Assembly: GCA_023375785.1 (NCBI GenBank)
Contig: SZWC01000089.1
Location: 184,086 to 248,085 of the forward strand
Direction: 5' to 3'
DNA: 64,000 nucleotides
Source: Penium margaritaceum
Taxonomy: Eukaryota > Streptophyta > Zygnematophyceae > Desmidiales > Peniaceae
Below are positions 11,314-22,445 of the stretch, in pieces (positions within the stretch are counted from its first letter, which is position 1; the number at the start of each line of letters is the position of its first letter). The notes under the pieces are model-generated. The model was not told the origin of the DNA, searched no databases, and saw nothing but the letters and a program-made list of their open reading frames with translations. The position numbers and the translations under genes were made by a program.

Positions 11314-11745
11314 AGTGTCAACCAGCATTAGGCGACGGTCTAGAAAACAAGTTCCAAGACAATGATTCGCGCTGCCCACTCTTGGTATTACAACCAAGAG
11401 GAGATTTCATCCCAAAAGCCAAGGTTCCACATTGAGCAGTTAATAGGAATCACTTCTTTACACAGTGTCCTTAGCACCTGGTCACATTTGCACGAGGAGC
11501 AAATTCCTAGGGCTTAGACCACCCAATGCTTCTTTAGTGTCCACCTGTGGTGGACAACTCTATTATGAGTCTCAAAGGTAAGAATTGTGCTCAATGATAG
11601 GCAACTAAGAGGTGTTTTAGTCCTAGAGTAAGCCTCTAGCCTAAGCACATAGTGGTTCCTTGGATGAGCCACTTTGGGGGCAATCTGGATTGTATCATCC
11701 CCCTGCCCATAGGGCATTCCCGGTGACCGCCAAGTGGCACCAGCC
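11314..11745 (-). repeat. Family B LTR fragment, left arm of an inverted pair
   Basis: This is the reverse complement of the 3' part of the family B LTR, from the TTGACA end (here near 11314-11320) through the GAGACTC, TATAAG-equivalent and ATGAGCCACTTTGGGGGC segments to the GGCACCAGCC segment. The neighbouring + strand LTR piece repeats most of the same sequence in the opposite direction, which makes an inverted repeat with a spacer of under 100 bp. Confidence 0.8.
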
Positions 11746-12125
11746 ATCACGAATCCACGTTGCCTCCAAAGTGCCTCATCCGAGAAGCCAGTACACGCCT
11801 AGGCTAGAGGTTGGCTCTAGGACTATAAGAACCTCTCAGTTGCCTGTCATTGAGTATAGTTCTTACCTTTGAGACTCCTAACAGAGTTGTCGACCGGATG
11901 CAAACACTAAAGAAGCATTGGTTGGTCTAAGCCCCCTAAGTTCGCTCCTCGCGCGAAAGTGACCGGTGCTAAGGACACAGTTCAAGGGTGTGATTCCTAT
12001 GAACCTTAGTGTAGAACCTTTGCTTTGAGGGTGATATCACCTCCTGGATGCGATGCCAAGAGCAGTCGGCGGGTACCATTGTGTCGGAACCCGTTTTCTA
12101 GACAGTCACTTAAGGCACGTGGACA
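11746..12125 (+). repeat. Family B 5' LTR, partial
   Basis: It begins inside the LTR at the segment equivalent to AATCCAGATTGCCCCCAAAG and runs through ACTATAAGAACC (TATA-type promoter) to the GGACA end at 12125. The two bases AA and then GGGTTATACGCCCTC (12128-12142) follow, a diverged form of the family B primer site. The LTR is about half the usual 700-770 bp length. Confidence 0.75.
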
Positions 12126-12515
12126 AAGGGTTATACGCCCTCACTGACTAGTTGCAAGGCACGCTTCTGTGCACTCTCTTACCCTTTCTGTCTTGCAGCA
12201 CGCATCTGCTCCACCGGCTCCATGTGCTCCATCTCCTCCATCAGCTCCAACGGCAGGTGCTGGTTCTTAGCGAACAAGGACCAATGGTAAGCTCTGTCCT
12301 TGGAGGTACGACCCCTGGGTTCTAACCAAGATAAAGCTCTGTCATTGGAGGCACGACCCTAGGTTTGGTACTGAGAATTTTTGTGTGTTTGCAGGTGTTC
12401 AAAGGCTAAGGGGTAACCAATGGATCTGCACCTCCTAAAACGGTAGTAGACAACAGCCTACATCAGCCTACATTGGCCTCAATGAAGCAGAGAAGCAAAG
12501 AAGTAGAGAAATAGT
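12126..12515 (+). other. Family B leader with primer site and splice-like signals
   Basis: This untranslated leader holds a primer-binding-site relic (12128-12142), a run of CTCCATC/CTCCAAC near-repeats (12205-12250), two copies of AAGCTCTGTCnTTGGAGG (near 12290 and 12331), a tract ending GTTTGCAG|GTG near 12395, and CAGCCTACATCAGCCTACAT before the gag start at 12516. The B leader at 19.1-19.5 kb has the same order. The sense of the repeats is unknown, and splicing of the leader is only inferred. Confidence 0.5.
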
Positions 12516-14900
12516 ATGACGACACCCACGAAGTTCACTCTTGAGCAAGTCAACGGTGGGATGTCAAAGTTTAGAAGGATAGGTTTTCCCTTGTGGAAAT
12601 GGCAATTTGAGATTGTCATGAGGGTGCGTGGCTACTTGAAGATGTTCATTGGTAAAGAGGTTGAACCTCCAAAAACAGATCCAAGATATGAAGCGTAGGG
12701 TGTCAAAAATGTCATGGCACTTGCGATTCTTGTGACATCAGTGCACGAGTCACAACATGTCCACCTCCAAGGTATCACGCATGTGTCAAAGGCTTATGAG
12801 AAGCTTGCACGCGTACACCAATCAACGGCTCTTGTAAATCACCTTTCCATCCTTCAAAAGCTGCTTTCGATGAGGCTGAGTGAGGAAGAGTCAATTCCAA
12901 ACGTCCTATTGCAGTTTTAAGGATTGCTGCAGCAAATGACCCAAATGAACTAGGAAATCAACACCAACATGCAGGCCATGATCCCCGTGATGGCGCTACT
13001 TGAAAGCTGGAGTTTGTCTCATCACCGTCATTGGTGGTTGGAAATTGGAAGAAATAACGTATGAGGCAGTGTCTGAGTACGTGCACAACGAGGCCATGCA
13101 TTGCAGCGATAGTGAGGCTAACATTTCAACCTATGCTGCACAGTACGGTGGTCATGGTAGCAACTCCTCTTCTGGTCAGAGCCATAGCAAAAGCAGTGGC
13201 GGTGGAAGAAGACGCAATGGTGGCGGTGGAAAGGATTCAAAGTGTCGTAGAATGTACCAAAACTGTGGCAAGCCTGGGCATTAGGTACAGGAATGCAGGA
13301 CTCCCATGAAGGAAGACGGACATCATGGTGGTAGATACGAGGCCAAAGGAAAGGAAAAGGAGTAGACGAACATGATAGTTGAGAGGGTGCCGGCAACCAA
13401 GGGAGCGGCACTGCTCAAGCGTGGTGCCTATGGGCTCGACACTGGCATGAACCACCACTCTCCAAGGGAGAAGGATGGGTTCATCTCCATTGGGGACACT
13501 AAACGTCGCTTCAAGTGTGCCAACGGCAGCCTTGTCCATGCGCAAGGCGAAGGAGATGTAACGTACATGGTGCTAAAAGGACTTGAAGCTGGAGAACATC
13601 ATCTACATGCGGTCTTTTGCGGCAAACCTCTTGTCAGTATCCAAAATCATGAACCACAACATAACAGTCGTCTTCACAGAGGAGGAGGCTGTGATTGTCC
13701 AGAACAAGGACATCAAGATCTCCTATCCCAAGGAGAGTCTTGTTGCACAAGTCCCAATAGTTCATGGACTCTACGTTTTGTAGACGAAGCCCCTTGAGAG
13801 TATAATGAGGTATATTTAGTTGTTGAAGAGCCCAAGTCTCCAAAGCCTGATGGTGCACCACAGGCCTCCACCATGGCAGCCAACTCTACCGACACAGATG
13901 CAGAGCTGTGGCACAGGCGGACTATCCATGTGGCTCACAACGTACTGCAAGCTATGCAGCAACAGGAAGTGGTTCATGAGATGGAGGGAGCCGAGCCGAG
14001 GATGATGGAAAGCGCAAGAAGTTGTGTGAGCCATGCCTCCAAGGCAAGGCAAAGAGAAAGCCCTTTGAGCGTTATGGGTAACATGTGACAGCAAACTTGG
14101 ACCTGATTCACTCAGATGTATGTGGACCATTCCACAATCATTCAAACGGTGACAGGAAGTACTTCTTGACTTTCATTGATGATCATAGTCATAAGATGTC
14201 GATCTATTTCCTCAAGACAAAGGGAGAGGTCAAGGAGAAGCTCCTAGAGTTTGTCGTCGCAGTAGAGCGGCAGACAAGGAAGAAGGTCAAGGCACTACGC
14301 ATAGACAACAGTGGTGAGTACGAGGCGAACAATGGCTGGTTGAGCGAATACGGCATCAACCACTAGACCACCGCGCTTTACACCCCCAGAGTAATAGCGT
14401 TGTCAAGCGACTGAACCAGACTATCCTCGACATGACACAAAGCATGCTCTTTGACGCCAAACACCCACCTCGCTTCTGGGCTTATGTTTCAAGAACTGCT
14501 TGCTACCTTGTGAATCTCATTCCAGCAGCCGTGCTTTGAAGGCTTGGTTAAAAGCAGCAAGAGAAGTAGTTCAAGATGCCGTAGGAGGCTTGGTCAGGGA
14601 AGAAGCCAAATGCCTCACACTTCATGGTCTTAAGATGTATTGCCTCAATAACGGTCCAAGTAGGAGAACAAACTGGCAAGCTAGTTGCATGCGCTCATAA
14701 GTGTGTGATGGTCAGATATAACACTGGACACAAGGGGTTCATGCTGTGGGACCAAGCAACTGGAAAACTAATCAGGAGCCAACACGTCGAATTTGATGAA
14801 AGGACGCTCGGTAAGGGAGAGTTATTGGATCATGTCCATGCTCCCAAATCAGGAGAGAAGGTTGTGTTGCTCGTGTCAGGTTATCAGGCATGTGAGAACT
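12516..14900 (+). pseudogene. Family B gag, protease and integrase remnants (first body)
   Basis: The segment starts MTTPTKFTLEQVNGGMSKFR and contains GFPLWKWQFEIVM (gag signature), a His/Ser/Gly-rich tail with the knuckle remnant CGKPGH near 13260-13284, the protease segment GLDTGMNHHSPREKDGFISI, NLLSVSKI, and integrase pieces NLDLIHSDVCGPFHNHSNGD and YFLTFIDDHSHKMSIYFLKTKGEVK. It is a fossil: the open stretches are all under about 145 codons. The protein type is certain from motif order. Confidence 0.8.
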
Positions 14901-15089
14901 AGCAGATGGTACCAAAAGAGGATGGTGATGCAAGCTGACAGAGCCACACACTCTGAGACTAAGTCTCAGTTGTCCGAGGCCTCAGAGACAAAATCTGAGC
15001 CCGGTGGCTCCTCCTCAAACAACGGATCAGTGGGAGGGCAAGAGTAACAGAAATAACTAAGCCTTGAAGTACCACCATGAACACTCTGA

Positions 15090-16720
15090 CATAGTATGCG
15101 CCTGAAGAAACACCCGTACAAGCACAATGCTATGAGTGCGGAATCGACCGGACTCAATTGGTCATGCCTGGATGAGGGAGAGCCTATGAGCGTAACGGAA
15201 ACTATGAAAATGCCAGCTATGGCCAAGTGGAAGGAGGCAATGGATTGCAAACTTGCATCCATTGAAGAGAACGGAACATGGATCCTAGTAGACAGGCCCC
15301 CAAACGTGCACGTGGTGGGGTCAAAGTGGGTACTCAGGACAAAACTCAAACAAGATGGTACTATCGACAAGTATAAGGCAAGAGTAGTGACAAGGAGACC
15401 TTTGTGCTTGCCGTCACCTTGCCTCCATCAGATCCATGTTGGGTATTGTTGCTGAAAAACATTAGGAGGTCCACCAGATGGACGTCAAGACAGCTTTCCT
15501 CCATAGGAATCTAGAAAAAGAAGTGCTGATGGAAGTACCCAAATGAGTGAAAGCTGGGGAGGGCAAGTTTTGCAAACTGATCAGAGCATTCTACGGGCTG
15601 AAACAGGCCCCAAGGATGAGGTACAAGGAGGTGGACGGCTTCGTGGCCAGGCTCACCTTCACAAACTGCCAGAATCACCCTAGTCTCTATGTGCAAGAGG
15701 ATGATAAAGGCTTGATGCTGGTTGCATAGTACGTGGATGACCTGATCAACTGCTCGTCGTGAGTCGAGCTTTTGAACAAGCTAAACATAGATCTCAGCAA
15801 CAGGTTCAAGATGAAGGACATGGGTCCGCTTGAGTTCTACCTCGGAATAGGCGTCCACCGCAATCGAGCAGCCAATACCATCGAGCTGAACCAGACCAAG
15901 TACATCATGGAGGTCCTCAAGCGTTACAACATGGGAGACGGCAAGCCTACAGCACACCCCTGACAACAGACATCAAGCTCTCCTCCTCCATGAGCCCAAG
16001 CACGGAAGCACAATGCCGTAAGATGGAGAACATTCCCTACAAGTCTGCTGTTGGCAGCCTCATGTATGCCAAGGTAGGAACACGCTCTCACATTTGCTAT
16101 GCTATGGGACAAGTGAGCAGGTTTGTAGCCAGTCCAGATCTACAGTACTGGCAAGCAGTCAAGCACATCATGCGCTACCTACAGAAAACCCGATACACTA
16201 GACTCTTGTTTGGAGGCCGAGAAAGATCTGACCTGTTGCGGCAGGTATGCTACACACACGTCGACTGGGGAGGAAGAATCGATGATAAAAAGTCCACCTC
16301 GGGCTTTGTGTGCCTCTTGAACGATAGTGTAGTCTCTAGGGCAAGCATAAAGTAAGAATGTGTTTCACTCTCTACCGCTGAGGTAGAATATATCGCTCTC
16401 TCAGAAGAATGCAAGGAGACACATTGGCTACGCACTTTGCTTACCGAGATGAAAGTGCCACGAACAAAGGAAACAGAGGTCTGCATCGAGAATAAGAGCG
16501 CCATGAAAATGGCACATGATCATGTCCTCTTTCGGCGGACCAAGCACATCCACATCAAGTACCACTACTCGTGCAACATGCTCACTAAGGAGATCGTGGA
16601 ATTGGAATACGTGGAGACTAGGAAGATGCTCGCAGATTGTATGACAAAGGTGCTCGACAGCAAATTGCATGCTGGAGATACTTGAGGCATCGGTATGGTC
16701 AACACAGTGGACGAAGACTG
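15090..16720 (+). pseudogene. pol: Family B RT and RNase H remnants (first body)
   Basis: RVT_2 segments are WKEAMDCKLASIEENGTWILVDRPP, VVGSKWVLRTKLKQDGTIDKYKARVV, FCKLIRAFYGLKQAPRMR, the VDDLI catalytic region near 15730-15750, and LSNRFKMKDMGPLEFYLGIGVHRN. The RNase H part carries GSLMYAKVGTRSHICYAMGQV, WGGRIDDKKSTSGFVCLLN, and TMKVPRTKETEVCIENKSAMKMA. The purine-rich tract GGTGCAAGGGAGAGTT precedes the LTR. Broken in many places. Confidence 0.8.
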
Positions 16721-16784
16721 TGTCGTAGACTGCTAGAGAGAGAAAAGATCTCACAATTCATAGACAGAGGTGCAAGGGAGAGTT

Positions 16785-17555
16785 TGTTGACCTGATATGC
16801 TACTTGTCGATGGCTGATATTTGGACACGCACAGGACGGACTAGGCATGCACTCCTCCCTTGGAGCAGGTCCCCTAAGTCTGGTCCGGTTAGACAAGGGA
16901 TGCACTACTTTGTTGGAGCAAGTCCCCTTTGTCTAATCTAGATAGTACAGCCAACAAACACTACATAGGACAACTCCTTGTGGCTTACACGTTCCAGAGT
17001 TCATCTCTCGAGTCAGAGGTCACAGGGTAAAATCTCAGCCCAGTGACTCATTTTCTTTGTGACCAAAAGGGGGACAGGAAGGTTCTAAGAGACATCTTAG
17101 AGCATTCCAAGGTCCTTCCTGGTGGCTTACGCCACTTGGCGGTCACAGGGAGTGCCATGTAGGCAGGGGGGATGACGCAATCCAGGTTGCCCCCAAAGTG
17201 GCTAATCCAAGTAGCCATTGCGCGCCTAGGCTCGAAGCTAGCCCTAGGACTATAAGAACCTATTATTTGCATGTTATTTAGTACCGTTCTTACCTTTGAG
17301 ACTCCTTACAGAGTTCTCCACCAAAGGCATACACTAAAGAAGCATTGGTTGGTCTAAGCCCCATAAGTTTGCTCCTCGTGCAAAAGTGACCATGTGCTAA
17401 GGACACAATGTAAGGAGGTGATTCCTATGAACTACTCAGTGTGGAACCTTGGCTGTGAGGGTGATATCATCTCTCGGTTGCAATACCAGGAGCTGTCCGC
17501 AAGAACCATTGTGTCAGAATCCGTTTTCCAGACCGTCACCTCAGGAATGTTGACA
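16785..17555 (+). repeat. Family B LTR, full length
   Basis: It starts TGTTGACCTGATATGC directly after a polypurine tract and ends AATGTTGACA. It carries an A-box-like TGGCTTACACG at 16981-16991, a TATAAG promoter element near 17252, and the conserved GTGATATCATCTC...AACCATTGTGTCxGAA 3' segment. It is the 3' LTR of the body on its left, and the sequence on its right is the end of another B RT/RNase H region rather than host DNA. Confidence 0.85.
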
Positions 17556-18393
17556 TGCAAGCCCATGAGCACACCCATGACAACAGACATCAAGCTCTTT
17601 TCGTCCATGAGGCCCAGGACGGAAGCAAAACGGCGTGAGATGGAGAACAGTCCCTATGGGTATGTTGTTGGCAGCCTCATGTATGCCATGATAAGAACAC
17701 CCCCTGACATTTGCTATGCAATGTGACAAGTGAGCAGGTTTGTTGCCAATCCATGGCCACAACACTGGCAAGAAGTCAAACACATCATGCGATATCTACA
17801 GAAGACACGACACATCGGACTCGAGTTTGGAGAAACAAAGGTCCTCACCTGTTACAACTGGTGAGCTACAGAAACAGCGACTTGGGAGGAAGAATCGATG
17901 ACAAAATGTCCACCTCCAGTTTTGTGTACCTCTTGAATGGTGGTGTAGTATCTTACGTAGAATGCAATATTGTATGTCCCTTTCTACCGCTAAGGTAGAG
18001 AACATCGCTCTATCAGAAGCATGCAAGAAGACACCGTGGATACACAATTTTTTTGGGGGGATGAAAGTGCCACAAATGGAAGCAACAGAGGTCCACATTG
18101 ACAACACGAGTGCCATGAAAATGGCATAAGATGATGTCATCTCCTCGCAGACCAAGTACATTGACATTTCATACAATTACTCACGCGACCTGGTGGTTAA
18201 GGAGACTGTGGACCTGGAATATGTGGAGACCAGGAAGATGCTCACAGGTTGTATGACAACGCCGTTTGACAGTGAATTGCACTCTGGAGTACTCGAGGTA
18301 TCAGTATGGTCAATGCAGCGGACAAAGATTGAGGCAAAGATTGCTGGAGAGGAGATATCTCAAAGCTAATGGACAGAGGTGTAAGGGAGAGTT
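17556..18393 (+). mobile_element. Family B remnant: RT end and RNase H only
   Basis: It starts in mid-pol at a segment encoding KPMSTPMTTDIKL, directly after the LTR end at 17555, and continues through SVGSLMYAM-like, IDDKMSTSSFVYLLNGGV and AMFSTL-region RNase H sequence to a polypurine tract (GGTGTAAGGGAGAGTT) and the next LTR at 18394. The body is therefore reduced to its 3' quarter. It is heavily broken. Confidence 0.75.
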
Positions 18394-19133
18394 TGTTGAC
18401 CTGATATGCTCCTTGTCCACATCTGATATTTGGACAGGCACAGGACAAACTAGGCATCCACTGCTCCCTTGGAATATGTCCCCCAAGTCTGGTCTAGATA
18501 GACAAGGCATGCAATGCTCCTTTGGAGTAAGTGCCCTTGATTTAAACTGGATAGTATAACTAACAAATACTACCTAGGACAACTCCTTGTGGCGTAGACG
18601 TTTCAGAGTTAGTCTCTAGAGCAAGAGGTCACTAGGTCAAATCCCTGCCCACTGACTAACTTTCTTCGTGACCGAAAGAGGGACTTGAAGGTTCTTATAG
18701 ACATCTTAGAACATTCCAAGGTCCTTCTTGGTAGCCTGTGGCACTTGGCAGTCAAAGGGAGCGCCATGTAGGTAGGGGAGATGATGCAATCCAGATTGCC
18801 CTCAAGTGGCTCATCCAAGGAGCCAATACGTGCCTAGGCTTGAAGCTTGCTCTAGGACTATAAGAACCCGTCAGTTACCTGTCATTGAGTACAGTTCTTA
18901 CCTTTGAGACTCCTAACTGAGTTGCTTGGTCCAAGCCCCAAGAGTTTTCTCCTCACGCAAAAGTGACCAGGTACTAATGACACAATGCAAGCAAGTGATT
19001 CCTATGAACTCCTCAGTGTCGAAGCTTGGTTGTGAGGGTCATATCACCGCTTGGCTGCAAGACCAAGGGTGGTTGTTTTGAACCATTGTGTAGGAACCCA
19101 TTTTTCTAGACCGTTGCCTCAGGAAGGTTGACA
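18394..19133 (+). repeat. Family B LTR shared by two bodies
   Basis: It starts TGTTGACCTGATATGC after a polypurine tract and ends AAGGTTGACA at 19133. A TATAAG element is at 18859-18864. It works as the 3' LTR for the remnant on its left and as the 5' LTR for the body on its right, because the primer site and leader follow at 19134. Such a shared LTR is typical of LTR-to-LTR unequal exchange. Confidence 0.85.
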
Positions 19134-19135
19134 AA

Positions 19136-19150
19136 GGGTTATGGACCCAC
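19136..19150 (+). other. Primer-binding site of family B: anticodon half of tRNA-iMet
   Basis: GGGTTATGGACCCAC lies two bases after the LTR end. It matches, at 14 of 15 positions, the complement of the anticodon stem-loop of plant initiator tRNA-Met (tRNA strand GTGGGCCCATAACCC, from memory). Priming by a cut half of this tRNA is established for Drosophila copia and a few relatives. A diverged form is present at 12128-12142. Confidence 0.7.
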
Positions 19151-19199
19151 AGTGACTAGTTGTAAGGCACACTTCTACGCACTATCTTGCCCTCCTTGT

Positions 19200-19275
19200 C
19201 TTGCAGCGTAAATCAGCTCCATCAGCTCCATCTGCTCCATCTACTCCATCTACTCCATCTACTCCATCAGCTGCA
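19200..19275 (+). repeat. Short tandem repeats CTCCATCTA/CTCCATCAG in family B leader
   Basis: Five to six head-to-tail units of about 9-12 bp, varying between CTCCATCTGCTCC and CTCCATCTACTCC, lie between the primer site and the gag start. The leader at about 12205-12250 has a shorter version. They probably grew by replication slippage. No function is visible. Confidence 0.7.
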
Positions 19276-19539
19276 ATGGTGGGTTCTGGCAATTATTAAA
19301 CAAGGGCCAAGGATAAGCTCTGCACTTGGAGGTACATCCCTTGAGCCCTAACCAGGATAAGCTCTGCCCTTGGAGGTACGACCCTGGGCTTGCTAGTGTG
19401 CGTTCTTCTCTATTTGCAGGTGATCAGTGGCTAAGGTGTTAGCAACGGATCTGCACCTTCTAAAATGGTCGTAGAAAATAGACTACATCAGCTTATATCG
19501 GCCTCAACAAAGAAGAGAAGAAGAGAAGTAGAGAAAGAG

Positions 19540-21830
19540 TATGACGATACTCGCAACGCTCACTCTTGAGCAGGTCAACGGTGGTATGTCAAAGCTAACA
19601 GGGATAGGTTTTCCCTTGTGGAAATAGCAATTTGAGATTGTCCTCAAGATGCGTGACTACTTGAAGATGTTCCTTGGAGAAGAGGTCGAACCTTTAAGAA
19701 TAGATGCTGGATATGAAGCGTGGAGTGTAAGAAATGACATGGCGCTTGCGATTCTTGTTACATTTGTGCATGAGTTATTGCATGTCCACCTCCAAGTAAT
19801 CACACATGCATCAAAGGCTTATGGAAGCTTGCAGGTCTACACCTATAAAGGGCTCTCTCAAATCGCCTCTTAGGGTGAGCGAGGGAGAGTCAATTACGAA
19901 CTTCCTATTGCAGATTGAAGGAGTGTTACAGCAAGTGACCCAAATCAACTGGGAAATCGATACCAACATGCAGGCCATAATCCTCCTCATGGCGCTACCT
20001 AAAAGCTAGGGTCCTCTGCTCACCATCTTTGGTGGTTGGAAGGAGGAGGATTTGATGTATGAGGCAGCCCGAGTACGTGCGCAATGAGGTCGTTGTAACA
20101 AATCCTCTTCTAGACAGAGCGGCTGCCGAAGCGTTCGCAGTGGAGGAAAATGCAATGATGGCGTTCGAAAGGATTCAGAGTGTCTCGGAACATACCATAA
20201 CTGTGGCAAGCCTGGGCATTCAAGACGGGAGTGCAGGGCTCCCAAGAAGGAAGACAAAGATCATGGTGGTAGATATGAGGACAAAGGAAAATGGTAAGAA
20301 GGAGTTGACAAACATGATGGCTGACAGCGTACTGGCAACCAAGGGGGTGGCAGTGCTGAAGCGTTGAGCCTACGGGCTCAACTTTAGTACAAACGACCAC
20401 TCTTCAAGGGATAAGGATGGGTTCATCTCCATGAGGGACACTCAACATCGCTTCAAAGTCCCAACGACAGCCTTTTCCAAGCGCAAGGCGAGAGAAAAAA
20501 CATGATCAGCATAAATGTGAACTGTGTTGAAAAACACTTGAAGCTAGAGAACGTTGCCTACATGCCGTCTTTTGCGGCTTACCTCCTATTGGTCTCAAAA
20601 ATCACGGACAACAACATGACCATCGTCTTTTCTTGGGAGGAGGCCGTGATTGTCAAGAACAAAGTCATCAAGATCTCCTATCCCAAGGAGTGTCTTATCG
20701 CACAGGTCCCAAGCATCGATGGACTCAATGTGCTGCTGACCAAGCCCCTTGAGAGTCAAAATGAGGGATTTGCGGCAGTTGAAGGGCCCAAGTCTCCAAA
20801 ACCTGATGTTGCACTACATGTGGTCACCATGGCGGTCAACTCCACAAAAGACACAAATGCTGAGCTGTGGTATATGCGGTTTTGCCATGTGGCAGATAGC
20901 ACACTACAAGCGATGTAGCAGCACGGAGTAGTTCATGGGATGGAGGGATGCAAGGCCAAGGACGAGGGAAAGTGCAAGAAGCAGCCTGAGCCATGCCTCC
21001 AAGACAAGGCAAAGAGAAAGCCCTTTGAGCGTAATAGGCAATGTGCAACAGCAATCTTGGACCTGATTCACTCTGATGTGTGTGGATCATTTCGCACTCC
21101 TTCCAATGGCGACAGCAAGCATTTCTTGACCTTATCGACAACTACAGTCGCAAGATGTGGATCTACTTCCTCATGACTATGGGAGAGGTCAAGGACAAGC
21201 TACAAGAGTTTGTTGCCATGGTAGAGCAGCAGACAAGCAAGAAGGTCAGGGTATTACGCACGAACAACGCTGGTGAGTGGAATGCGTGCAAAGGCAGGTT
21301 CAGCCAACACGACATCAACCACCAGACCACCACGCCTTACACCCCCTGGAGTAATGGCGTTGCCGAGCGGATGAACCAGACTACCCTCGGCATGACACGA
21401 AGCATGCTCTTTGACGCCAATCTTCCACTTTGCTCTTGGGCTGAAGCTGCAATAACGGCCTGCTACCTTGTGAATCTCATTCTGACAGCCGCGCTTGGAA
21501 GGCGTCGTAAGAAGCAGCAAGACAAAAAGCTCAAGACGCCACTTAGTCAGGGAGGAAGCCGGATACCTCACATCTAAGGATTTTTGGCTATAGTGCTTGG
21601 ACAAAGCTCCAAATAGGAAAAGGAAGTGGCAAGCTGGATGCACGCGCTGGTAAGTGTGTAATGGTCGGATACAACACTACACACAAGGCGTATAGGCTAT
21701 GGGACCAAGCGGCTGGAAAGCTTATTAGGAGCCGAGATATCGAGTTTGAAGAAAGGACGCTTGGCAAAGGAGAGTCCTTAGATCTTGTCCATACTCCTAA
21801 ATGAGGAAAGTTGATTATGTTACTCGAGTC
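19540..21830 (+). pseudogene. Family B gag, protease and integrase remnants (second body)
   Basis: Recognisable parts in order are a gag segment with MRDYLKMFLGEEVEPLRIDAGYEAW, a basic region with the zinc-knuckle remnant encoding CGKPGH near 20205-20222, a protease to pre-integrase segment with LKLENVAYMPSFAAYLLLVSKI, the pre-integrase module with AELWYMRFCHVADSTLQAM and a CLQDKAKRKPFERN ligand segment, and an integrase segment with FVAMVEQQTSKKVRVLRTNNAGEW and NGVAERMNQTTLGMTRSMLFDA. Fossil with many breaks. Confidence 0.8.
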
Positions 21831-22010
21831 AATTGATCAGGTACCTGAGAGCTGGCAGATGGTACCAATGCAAGATGGTGCTGTAGGGAGAGTGGTTGTA
21901 CTGGCTGACATCGCGACGGACTGTGATAGTGAGTATGAGTCGTCCGAGGCCTCTGAGGCAAAGTCTGAGGCTGGTAACTTTTCCTAAAACAATGGATCAC
22001 ATGCAGGGCA

Positions 22011-22445
22011 AGAGCAAAAGAAGCAACTTAGTCCTTAAGAACCACTAAGAACATTCCGATGTGGCACACGTCAGAACAAACCTCCGCCAAAGTACGATGT
22101 TGAGAGTACAGAATGGACCGGACTCATGTGGCCATGCTTGGCTGAAGGAGGGCTTGTGACCGTAACAAAGGTTTTGAACATGCCAGATGCGGCCTGGTAG
22201 AAAGAGGCAATGGATAGCAAACTCGCATCCTCGCAGGAGCAAAAGAAGTAACTAAGCCCTTAAGAACCACCAACAACACTCCGACAAGGTACGTGCTAGA
22301 AGAAGCCCAAGTACAAAGCTGAGAGTGCAGAATGGATCATACTCGTGTGATCATGCTTGGCTAAAGGAGAGCAAGTGACCGCAACGGAAGCTATGAACAT
22401 GCCAGATGCGGCCACGTAGAAAGACGTAGTGGATAGTGAACTAAA
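22011..22445 (+). repeat. Tandem duplication of about 220 bp in the integrase-RT linker
   Basis: The segment that starts AGAGCAAAAGAAGCAACTTAG near 22011 recurs from about 22234 as AGGAGCAAAAGAAGTAACTAAG. Both copies continue through AAGAACCAC, the AGAATGGA segment and ACATGCCAGATGCGGCC. The two units have diverged at many positions, so the duplication is not recent and is not an assembly overlap. Confidence 0.75.

Larger units (their letters stand above)
11746..17555 (+). mobile_element. Family B copia element (first body of the array)
   Basis: The order on the + strand is a 5'-truncated LTR (11746-12125), primer site and leader (12126-12515), gag with knuckle remnant (12516-13300), protease (13400-13500), pre-integrase (13580-14080), integrase (14085-14900), RT (15090-15980), RNase H (15990-16720), polypurine tract and full 3' LTR (16785-17555). 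The outline is nearly complete but it is badly broken, with a dozen or more interruptions, so it is old. The 3' LTR is followed without a host gap by another family B fragment. Confidence 0.85.
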
